Positions 1 through 8,000 of a stretch of 15,842 bases of DNA are shown piece by piece (the first letter of the stretch is position 1; each line of letters begins with the position of its first letter). Below the pieces are notes generated by a model. That model was not told where the DNA came from and made no database searches. It was given only the letters and a program-made list of their open reading frames with translations. A program made the position numbers and the translations under genes. The stretch comes from JBLIAZ01 sp047632015 (GTDB lineage Bacteria; Bacteroidota; Bacteroidia; Flavobacteriales_C; GCA-002722245). The stretch lies in NCBI GenBank assembly GCA_047632015.1, contig JBLIBC010000031.1:1-15842 (forward strand), in the 5' to 3' direction.

Positions 1-111
1 TTTAATTTCTCTTTAAAAGCTGTTTTTTTTCCGCAACAAGGCTAAAATCCAAACATAACTTCATGCTATCTATTAATTTCTAAACGAAAGGTAATGAAAA
101 AAAAGAGCTAG

Positions 112-168
112 TTGAAGAAACGAAAAGCTAAGTGGTTTGTGTATATTGTAGCTTTAATCGCTATCTGA
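112..168 (+). other. Possible tiny membrane-peptide reading frame upstream of the phosphatase gene
   Basis: Bases 1-180 hold no convincing gene. The only coding-like signal is an 18-codon stretch starting at a TTG (112) and stopping at TGA (166-168). It would read MKKRKAKWFVYIVALIAI, a basic head followed by a hydrophobic run. In the same frame just upstream, an ATG at 94 opens a five-codon frame (MKKKS) that closes with TAG at 109-111. Together they look like a short membrane peptide interrupted by a stop codon. The stop lies 12 bases before the phosphatase start, so it could be a leader peptide, a decayed gene remnant or chance. Such short hydrophobic frames do occur by chance in A+T-rich DNA. 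Confidence 0.15.
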
Positions 169-180
169 CTAAACTCATAC

Positions 181-1116
181 ATGAACGTCGCAGTTATTGA
201 CCTTGGAACTAATACTTTTAACTTACTTATAGCAAGTATTGAAGGCAAATCATTCAGAGCCAAGTACGTTACTAAAGAGTTTGTTCAACTAGGTAAAGGA
301 GGCATTAATTCTAAAATTATCCAAGACGATGCTTTTCAACGAGGGCTAAACACATTGGCCAGGTTCAAGGAAAAAGCAACATCTATGAGTTGCGATCGGA
401 TAATATGCATAGCCACATCAGCCATCAGGAATGCTGCAAACGGTAATAATTTTGTCACTACCGTAAAGCAAAATTTACACTTAGAAATTGAAGTCATCGA
501 TGGCAACACAGAAGCGGAATACATTTATTTAGGGGCAAAACAAGCCATCCAACCCACCTATGAAAACATGCTAATTATGGATGTCGGCGGTGGAAGTACC
601 GAATTCATTATATGTAACGAGGACAAAATATTTTGGAAACAAAGCTTTGAAGTTGGCGCAGCAAGACTATTTGAAGGATTTCACAAATCAAACCCCATTT
701 CAAAAGAAGAAGTAGTTGCTATTGAAGACCACATACAAGAAATTTTAAAACCTCTGTTAGATGCGGTAAATAAATTCGGATTCGCAGGTTTAATTGGATG
801 TTCTGGTGCCTTTAGTAGTTTTGCTACTATCATTATGCACATCGAAGACAATGACGACATGATTGACAGCCCCACTGAATACTTATTCGACATTAAAAAA
901 TTCTTTCACATTCACAATGATTTACTAAAAAGCACATTGGAGGAACGCCTTGAACTTAAAGGACTTATTAAACAACGAGCACCAATGATTGTAGTCGGAT
1001 CGATTTTGACAAATTACATTTTAAGGACTTTTAATGTAACAAAATTCGAACTTTCTAAGTATGCTTTAAAGGAGGGAGTCATCATGGACTTTATCAACCG
1101 AGGATCATCCCGATAG
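181..1116 (+). CDS. Exopolyphosphatase / GppA-family phosphatase
   Basis: This 311-residue cytoplasmic protein belongs to the Ppx/GppA branch of the ASKHA (actin/hsp70/sugar kinase-like) fold. The family removes terminal phosphate from inorganic polyphosphate or converts pppGpp to ppGpp. Family motifs are clear: the N-terminal phosphate loop IDLGTNTFNLLIA (about residues 6-18), IATSAIRNAANG (about 77-88), the GNTEAEYIYLGA stretch (about 108-119), and the second phosphate loop MDVGGGSTEFI (about 133-143). The length matches the short two-domain type, without the C-terminal HD-like domain of the roughly 500-residue E. coli enzymes. The ATG follows an in-frame stop region and fits the family N-terminus. 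The stop codon lies inside a perfect inverted repeat (separate entry). Polyphosphate versus pppGpp preference cannot be told from sequence, and no polyphosphate kinase gene is in view. Confidence 0.9.
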   Translation: MNVAVIDLGTNTFNLLIASIEGKSFRAKYVTKEFVQLGKGGINSKIIQDDAFQRGLNTLARFKEKATSMSCDRIICIATSAIRNAANGNNFVTTVKQNLHLEIEVIDGNTEAEYIYLGAKQAIQPTYENMLIMDVGGGSTEFIICNEDKIFWKQSFEVGAARLFEGFHKSNPISKEEVVAIEDHIQEILKPLLDAVNKFGFAGLIGCSGAFSSFATIIMHIEDNDDMIDSPTEYLFDIKKFFHIHNDLLKSTLEERLELKGLIKQRAPMIVVGSILTNYILRTFNVTKFELSKYALKEGVIMDFINRGSSR

Positions 1117-1126
1117 TTATCGGGAT
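1107..1126. repeat. Perfect 9-bp inverted repeat overlapping the phosphatase stop codon
   Basis: ATCCCGATA and its reverse complement TATCGGGAT are separated by two bases (GT). The resulting hairpin has a 9-bp stem, or 8 bp with a four-base loop. The TAG stop of the phosphatase gene (1114-1116) falls at the stem-loop junction, so the last codons of the protein are encoded by the repeat. No run of T follows, so it is not a classic intrinsic terminator. I recall similar palindromes built on CCCGATA/TATCGGG being dispersed in Bacteroidota genomes, but only this copy is visible here. Confidence 0.7.
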
Positions 1127-1163
1127 CCAAACAACGGACCAGAGGGAAAACAACTGACCCCAA

Positions 1164-1247
1164 ATGGAAGTTAACGTTAGTAAAGAGGAGATACCATTGA
1201 AAATAGATGACAATGAACATAACCAAAAACAACAATTAGCAAATTAG
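1164..1247 (+). other. Possible 27-codon reading frame before the response regulator
   Basis: Within the 134-base gap between the phosphatase and the response regulator, an ATG at 1164 opens 27 codons rich in Glu, Lys, Asn and Gln, ending with TAG at 1245-1247. That is three bases before the regulator's ATG, and a second TAG follows directly at 1248-1250. It resembles no family I know. It may be a short upstream frame that couples translation into the regulator, or non-coding leader. Its only support is its position. Confidence 0.12.
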
Positions 1248-1250
1248 TAG

Positions 1251-2423
1251 ATGGCAAAAATATTAGTAATAGATGATGAAAAACCAATTCGAAAAATTTT
1301 ATTGGAAATTTTAGAGTTTGAAAAATACAAAGTTGACGAAGCTGAAAATGGCCCAGATGGATTAGAATTGGCAAAAAAGAACGAATACGATGTCATTCTT
1401 TGTGACATCAAAATGCCTAAAATGGATGGGCTGGAAGTACTAGAAGAACTTCAAAAGTTAGATCACGCACCGGCTGTGGTAATGATTTCAGGACATGGCA
1501 CCATTGAAACAGCAGTGGAAGCATTAAAAAAAGGAGCTTTTGATTTTTTACCTAAACCACCAGATCTCAACAGGTTACTTGTCACAGTAAGAAACGCATT
1601 GGAAAGAGGTGATTTAATTCACGAAACTAAAATCTTGAAAAAGAAGCTTTCCAAAAAAGTAAACAATGACATTATTGGCGAATCAAAAGCCATTAAAGAG
1701 GTGTTTGAAATGATTGACAAAGTGGCTCCAACAACCGCAAGAGTATTAATCAATGGAGGAAATGGGTCTGGAAAGGAATTAGTTGCTCGTCAAATACACC
1801 TAAAAAGTAGCCGAACAAAATCACCTTTGGTGGAAGTTAATTGTGCGGCAATTCCGTCAGAACTTATCGAAAGCGAATTATTTGGTCATGAAAAAGGAGC
1901 ATTTACCTCCGCCATAAAAACACGTCAAGGTAAATTTGAAATGGCAAATGGAGGCACCTTGTTTTTGGACGAAATTGGTGACATGAGTTTACCCGCTCAA
2001 GCTAAAGTGCTTAGAGCACTTCAAGAAAATAAAATAACTCGGGTTGGAGGCGAAAAGGAAATTAAAGTAGATGTCCGAATTATTGCTGCAACCAACAAAG
2101 ACCTAAAACAGGAAATTGCTAACGGAAACTTCAGAGAAGATTTATACCATAGACTGAGTGTCGTGGTAATTAAAAACCCGTCGTTGAACGATCGTAAAGA
2201 GGACCTCCCTTTACTTGCGGATCACTTCATTAAACAAATTTGTCAAGAACATGGGGTTCCTGAAAAAGCAATTGACAACGAAGCAATCGAAGCGCTTCAA
2301 GAATTTAATTGGACAGGAAACATCAGGGAGTTTCGAAACGTCATGGAACGACTCATCATTTTTTCCGAGATGAACATTGGACTTGACGAAATCAAAAAAT
2401 ACGCAAATCCGTTGAGTAATTAA
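1251..2423 (+). CDS. Sigma-54 response regulator (receiver-AAA+), no DNA-binding domain
   Basis: This 390-residue NtrC-like regulator would be phosphorylated by a partner histidine kinase and then use ATP to remodel sigma-54 RNA polymerase for open-complex formation. The receiver domain (about 3-115) has the acidic pair D8/D9, phospho-acceptor D52 in CDIKMP, and K102. The AAA+ domain (about 140-370) has ATP loop GGNGSGKE (169-176), the sigma-54 contact loop GAFTSA (216-221, usually GAFTGA), Walker B GGTLFLDEIG (234-243), the arginine-finger region near REDLYHRL (295-302), and NWTGNIREF (353-361). The protein ends 29 residues after that, with no Fis-type helix-turn-helix. Only 152 bases follow before the chitinase and they encode no displaced one. 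It would have to act without its own operator contact, as described for FlgR-type activators. The kinase is not in the window, and target genes cannot be inferred. Confidence 0.9.
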   Translation: MAKILVIDDEKPIRKILLEILEFEKYKVDEAENGPDGLELAKKNEYDVILCDIKMPKMDGLEVLEELQKLDHAPAVVMISGHGTIETAVEALKKGAFDFLPKPPDLNRLLVTVRNALERGDLIHETKILKKKLSKKVNNDIIGESKAIKEVFEMIDKVAPTTARVLINGGNGSGKELVARQIHLKSSRTKSPLVEVNCAAIPSELIESELFGHEKGAFTSAIKTRQGKFEMANGGTLFLDEIGDMSLPAQAKVLRALQENKITRVGGEKEIKVDVRIIAATNKDLKQEIANGNFREDLYHRLSVVVIKNPSLNDRKEDLPLLADHFIKQICQEHGVPEKAIDNEAIEALQEFNWTGNIREFRNVMERLIIFSEMNIGLDEIKKYANPLSN

Positions 2424-2502
2424 AAACTGCTCTTTTATTGTCGGAAAAGCTGTCAATAAGTGAGTAAAATGTGAAATGTCCGGATGATGACAGGCGAATT
2501 TC

Positions 2503-2533
2503 TTTGAAATCCACCTCCATAAAGATACATTGC
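2503..2533 (+). promoter_or_regulatory. Candidate Bacteroidota-type promoter for the chitinase
   Basis: The 152 bases between the regulator and the chitinase hold no gene. A TTTG at 2503-2506 lies 19 bases before TACATTGC at 2526-2533, which partly resembles the primary-sigma pattern of this phylum (TTTG, about 19 bases, TAnnTTTG). The -7 box is imperfect, so this is only the best candidate seen. Transcription would start near 2540, leaving a leader of about 35 bases. No sigma-54-type GG/GC site was evident in this gap. Confidence 0.25.
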
Positions 2534-2575
2534 AGTACTATTAATTTACCAACACACTTTTAAAAAATACGCTCT

Positions 2576-4984
2576 ATGAAAACTACAGTAAAAATCCTTT
2601 TAACACTCCTTCTCTTTTTAACTATTAACCCTACACAAGCGCAAAAAGTTTCTGGTTTTTTCCCAGACTGGGTTGACCCGTCCCTACTAAATAAAGTTAA
2701 ATATGACAAATTAACCGATATATTCTATGCATTTATAAGCCCCGATGCAAGTGGTAACATATCAACTACAACCGCTGGAGCACAAGCAACAATTCTCGCT
2801 CCGCTAGTTACTAATGGCCATGCTGCAGGAACTAAAGTTCATATAAGTATCGGAGGTAAAAATCATTCAGGAAATTTTTCCATCATTGTAGGATCAGCTT
2901 CTTTAAGGACAAGTTTTGTTAATAGCGTAGCTACTTTTATTGAAAGTAATGACTTAGACGGAGTTAACATTGATTGGGAATTCCCTTCAGGAAGTGATGC
3001 TACGAACTTAGGTTTAATGATGACTGAACTTCGAACGACAATCAATACACTTTCCGCGACAATGGGAAGAACAATTGAAATATCAATTGCTGTTGCCCCT
3101 TTAGTTTGGAATACTGATGGTATCAATTCAAGTACAATGGACGCCTCAGACTACATATACATTATGGCATTTGACTCTAGAGGAGCCTGTTGCGTTTGTG
3201 ATGCGGATCATCACTCGTCCTATGTTGTTGCCGAAAGAGCACTGCAAAAATGGACTACTGGATTAGCCACAACTTGTGGTGGTACAGCAACAGGAATGGC
3301 CGCAACGCAATCTAAATTTGTACTAGCAATCCCTTTTTATTCTAGTTACAGTACGTACGATTACTTTTCGGACTTTGATCCAGCTGGATATTATAATGAT
3401 GCAGATGGTTTAAAAGATGGTTATGACTATAACTCATGTCCAGTGATCCAACAAAAAACTGATTTAATAATGAATACGTATGGTGGTGCTGGAATATGGA
3501 CATGGGAATTGAGCCAAGACAGGACGGACGAATACAGTCTTCAATCCTGTATGAGAGAAGCAATGGATCCTTATTTGTGTTCAGCACCATCTCCAAATCT
3601 TGGTTCAGAACAAAGTATTTGCGGAAGTTCATCTGTGGTCTTAAACTCATCAGTGTCCACATCCTCTGGCCGAACTTTTACTTGGAAAAAAGATGGGGCA
3701 ACGCTGGTTTCAGGAAGTGCTAGTGCTACTACGTATACTGCAACTTCTTCAGGAACATACACTGTTGAAGTTCACGAAGGGTCTTGTTTTAATTCCAACA
3801 GCGCAGTCATTACTGGTGCTATTGGAACAGTTGAGCTAGGTTCAGCTGTCGAGCTTTGCTCACCGACAACAGCTACACTTAATTCTGGGCAATCTGCTGC
3901 AGGTCAAACTTATTTATGGAAAAAAGATGGAGCTACAATTTCGGGAGCTACCTCAACAACATATCTCGTATCAGAAGCTGGAACATACGAAGTAACAGTC
4001 TCCGCATCTGGATGTTCAGATGTAAGTGACAATGTAGTTGTCACTTCTTTGCTACCAGCGGTGACATCGGATACCATTTGTGAATCGGGAATTGCAAATT
4101 TAACCTCTTCAGCGTCCGCTGATTGGTTTAATGTATCAACCGGTGGATCAGCACTAAATACAGGAACAACGTATAGCCCTTCAATAACTAGCAACACAAC
4201 TTATTGGGTTCAACCAGCTGGAGTAAGTTCTACGGAAAACACCACGATGAAATCCACTTTGAATGGAGCATGGCATCAAACAAGTGTATATGGAACCAAA
4301 TTCGTAGTGATACAAGAACTGACTTTAAAGGAAGTGACAATTGATGCTGATGGGTCAGCAGTGACGATTAATGTGGTACAAAGCGATGGTACAACTGTAG
4401 CGAAAACTAAAACCTTTACATCAATATCAGGAGTTTCAACACTGTCTTTAGGATTTACATTAAGTCCAGGCACTTACTATTTAAACACAGTAGGTTCGGT
4501 AAGTAAAATAAATGTGGAAACCGCATCCACAGCAGATTACTCAGTTGCCGGAACTATTTCGATAGAAGGAAATGCATATTGGGATTGGGGATCTCCTTCA
4601 GGTGGAGCTTACATAGCATCAGGTCATTATGGAGTATTCACTAATTTAGTGGTTGTCACGGGTAATACATGTGATCGGGTTCCTGCATATGCAGTTATTG
4701 ATGCTGGACACAGTAGTTGTATTATAACATCTGCTTTTGATGTGAGTAGCAACAACCTGTTGCTTTATCCCAACCCTAGTAAAAATGAATTTACAATTGC
4801 TGCGGAAAGTTCATTAATTGGCAGTACTGCTTCGATTTACAACGTGAACGGTGAAATCATTGCAAGCTTTAATGTTTCAAAAAATAAAATGACATTTGGA
4901 AATAACTTGAAAGCAGGAGTTTACTTTTTGCAAGTAAAATCGGATGATATCTTGAAAAAAATAAAATTTATAAAACTGAATTAG
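2576..4984 (+). CDS. Secreted multidomain GH18 chitinase with T9SS sorting domain
   Basis: This 802-residue exported enzyme is predicted to hydrolyse chitin beta-1,4 bonds. A signal peptide (about 1-22) has a likely cut at TQA|QK. The GH18 barrel (about 25-335) carries DGVNIDWE at 128-135, with general acid E135. The family pattern DxxDxDxE normally has Asp where this protein has N131. GH18 barrel-like segments IYIMAFD (194-200) and GIWTWELSQD (306-315) are also present. Two Ig-like repeats follow (about 342-413 and 420-490), each with WKKDGAT and a GTY strand, then a third Ig-like module (about 493-547). A beta-rich segment of unknown type (about 552-695) precedes a T9SS type A sorting domain (about 727-802, beginning LLLYPNPSKNEF and ending KKIKFIKLN). 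The enzyme should cross the outer membrane and be released or anchored at the cell surface. Whether it is an endo- or exo-chitinase is not decided. Confidence 0.92.
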   Translation: MKTTVKILLTLLLFLTINPTQAQKVSGFFPDWVDPSLLNKVKYDKLTDIFYAFISPDASGNISTTTAGAQATILAPLVTNGHAAGTKVHISIGGKNHSGNFSIIVGSASLRTSFVNSVATFIESNDLDGVNIDWEFPSGSDATNLGLMMTELRTTINTLSATMGRTIEISIAVAPLVWNTDGINSSTMDASDYIYIMAFDSRGACCVCDADHHSSYVVAERALQKWTTGLATTCGGTATGMAATQSKFVLAIPFYSSYSTYDYFSDFDPAGYYNDADGLKDGYDYNSCPVIQQKTDLIMNTYGGAGIWTWELSQDRTDEYSLQSCMREAMDPYLCSAPSPNLGSEQSICGSSSVVLNSSVSTSSGRTFTWKKDGATLVSGSASATTYTATSSGTYTVEVHEGSCFNSNSAVITGAIGTVELGSAVELCSPTTATLNSGQSAAGQTYLWKKDGATISGATSTTYLVSEAGTYEVTVSASGCSDVSDNVVVTSLLPAVTSDTICESGIANLTSSASADWFNVSTGGSALNTGTTYSPSITSNTTYWVQPAGVSSTENTTMKSTLNGAWHQTSVYGTKFVVIQELTLKEVTIDADGSAVTINVVQSDGTTVAKTKTFTSISGVSTLSLGFTLSPGTYYLNTVGSVSKINVETASTADYSVAGTISIEGNAYWDWGSPSGGAYIASGHYGVFTNLVVVTGNTCDRVPAYAVIDAGHSSCIITSAFDVSSNNLLLYPNPSKNEFTIAAESSLIGSTASIYNVNGEIIASFNVSKNKMTFGNNLKAGVYFLQVKSDDILKKIKFIKLN

Positions 4985-5008
4985 ACATTTCATCAAGGTT
5001 AACAATGC

Positions 5009-5046
5009 AAAAAAGCTTGTGTATCAATTGATACACAAGCTTTTTT
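5009..5046. terminator. Bidirectional intrinsic terminator between chitinase and gatB-aspS
   Basis: A 38-base perfect palindrome centred between 5027 and 5028 pairs AAAAAAGCTTGTGTATCAA with its exact complement, giving a T run on either strand after the stem. It starts 24 bases after the chitinase stop on the + strand and lies 25 bases past the gatB-aspS stop on the - strand, so it can end transcription of both convergent genes. Confidence 0.88.
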
Positions 5047-5071
5047 TATATTCAAAAAAAATTAAACTGTC

Positions 5072-8000
5072 CTAGTCTTCAATTGTTTTCACATTTGCTT
5101 CAGCTACCTTTTTAGCTGATAATTTTGATGGAGCATTGAACAAGTAATCCTCTCCAGAACCAGTTTTAGGATAAGCCATTACTTCACGTATGGACTCCTT
5201 TTTCTCAAGGATCATTAATAACCTGTCAAGTCCCCAAGCTATTCCTCCGTGTGGCGGTGCTCCGTACTCAAAAGCATTGTAAACGTTTCCAACAGAGGCT
5301 AACATTTCATCGTGGTTATAGCCCATGATTTTAAAAGTAGCCTCAAGAATATCACCTCGATGCGCCCGCACTGAACCTCCTCCAATTTCGTAACCATTCA
5401 ATATGATGTCATATTGTTGAGCTATGATACTTTCAGGATCTTCACCTTTCATGTGCTGCTCAATGAATTCTGCTTTTGGCATACTGAACGGATTGTGCGA
5501 GAACGTCCACCCTCCATCATCTTTTTGCTCAAACTGAGGAAAATCAATTACCCAAGCAGGTTGTAGTACGTTGGCTGGAATCAAATTCAACATTGCTCCT
5601 AATTCCTGACGTACTGCATCAAGCGCTTTGTTCGCTGTTCCTTTATCAGCTGCTGAAAAGAAAACAATGTCGCCTATTTCAGCCTCCATTTTTTTAATAA
5701 TGTTGGCCGCTATGTCTTCACCTAAAAACTTAATAATTGGAGATTGTAAATCGTTTTCATTCACTATGATATAAGCTAGCCCACCTAAACCATGAGACTG
5801 CGCTAATAACGTCAACTTTTCGATTTGTCCTTTTGACAAACGTTGACCTCCCATCTCCTCCTTTTTCACTTTGATACTCTTCACAATTCCTCCCGCCTCA
5901 ATTGGGTTTCTGAATACTTGAAAAGACGTATCAGCCACTACCTCAGTAATGGTTTTCATAGGTAAACCGAAACGCAAATCAGGACGATCACACCCATATT
6001 TCTCCATGGATTCAGCATAAGTAATGGTGATGAAAGGTTTCAATTGCCACTTACTTTTAGCATAAACTGTCTTGATCACGTTCACCAATAAATCACTGTT
6101 CAATTTGATGATGTCGTCCATTGAAGCAAATGACATTTCTAAATCCATTTGCGTGAATTCAGGTTGACGATCTCCACGAGAATCTTCATCCCTGAAGCAC
6201 CTCGCTATTTGAAAATACCTTTCAAAACCACCCACCATCAACATTTGTTTGTATTGCTGTGGCGCTTGAGGAAGTGTATAAAATTTCCCTTTATGTACTC
6301 TCGATGGTACTAAAAACTCTCTTGCTCCCTCGTCCGTTCCTCCTGATAAAATAGGTGTCTCAATCTCTATAAAATCTTTTTCGTCCAATAAATCACGGAC
6401 TAATTTAATTACTTTATGCCTGTTAATTACTGCCTTTTTAGTTGCTGAATTCCTGTGATCCAAAAACTTGTACTCCATTCTAACAGACTCAGCCGTTTTA
6501 TCAGCACGTTTGATTTCAAACGGAAGATTTTTAGCTACGTTCAGTACGTCAATTGAAGAGGCTACCAATTCGATAGACCCTGTTTTTGTGTTTGGATTAA
6601 CATCATCAGCAGCACGTTCAATCACTTTTCCTGAAACAGCAATTACCGATTCATCTTTTAACCTAGCGTAATCATCTAAGTCGCTGATAAATTCTCTTGT
6701 CAATTTCACTTGAAACACTTCATTCGATGCATCACGTAAATCAATAAAAACTAACTCTCCATGATCCCTGATACTTGCAATCCATCCCCCTAAAGTTATT
6801 TCCTGACCTAAATTGTCAATAGATACTTCTGGAATTCTATGTGTTCTGTAATGATCTTTAACTACTATAATGTCTTTAAATTTACTTGGTGTTTCATCAT
6901 TCAAGTCGCGCTTTTTAGCTTCTTTAGTTACACCAGCTACCTTTTCGGAAATCACTGTTTCAGCGGCTACCGAATCTCCACCACCCATCGCAGCAGCCAA
7001 TAATTTTTCTCGCAATACCTTCCCTGAAACTCCTTTACCAGTCTTACCCATAGTAGGCCCCATCAGTTTCCCCACATGACCTTGTTGACCTCCTTGAATT
7101 GCAGCAACCACATCTGGGTTAGCAGCAATCACTTCGGCAACAGCAGCATCAATTTGCTCATCACTTACCGTGTTTGTAACTATAAACGCTGTGTAATCAA
7201 ATTTGATGTCTTTGAATAATTGTTGAAACCCGTCCTTCACAATATTTACAGGAATGACAGCATTTTTAAACTCCTTCAACAAAGCTTGAAAAGGTGCCAA
7301 TTCCGTAAAGTGAACATAATGCTCTGGCTTGATGTTATTCATTAATACAGTCGCAACCAGCTTAATATCATCAATACCTTTATTTAATTCTATAACAATT
7401 CTTGAACGTTCTTTGTCCGCCGAGAAAAACTTAGCGTCCTTAGCATCAATTCCACCTTCAATAAGCTCCTCCTCTACCACACTCGGTAAATAAGTCACAT
7501 CCACTTTAGTTTTTTTAGCCAATTCTGAAATATCTAACCATGGAATATCTGGTTCACGTACATATCGATAATCCTCAGCATCTTCTTTGGTACGCATTAC
7601 TCTTGTAACTTGAGCATCATCATCCCATTGAGCAGTAACTTGTTCCTGCGAAGGCGTTCCATGCTCCTCGTAATGATTCAATTGCTTTGTCACTGCTTCA
7701 GTCGCAGCTTTAGTCATGAAAGCAAATGAGTTTAAATTCTTTATTTCCGTTCTTGGATTTAAATCATTGGTCCCTTTTTTCCTTAACGAAATAGAAACAT
7801 CCGATCTCATTTGCCCCTTTTCCATGTTGGCATCTGAAACACCTAAATGACGAGCAATTTTTTGAATGTACTTAGCATAGACTTCCGCATCGGCTACTTT
7901 ATGAATACATGGAGTAGTTACCACTTCCACAAGTGGTGTTCCACATCGGTTGTAATCAACCAATGAATATTTATCAGTGTGTACTAATTTCCCTGCATCC

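Noticed and set aside
3342..3662. 106-codon - strand frame inside the chitinase gene
   Set aside because: It is antisense to the GH18 domain, with composition explained by the opposite strand.
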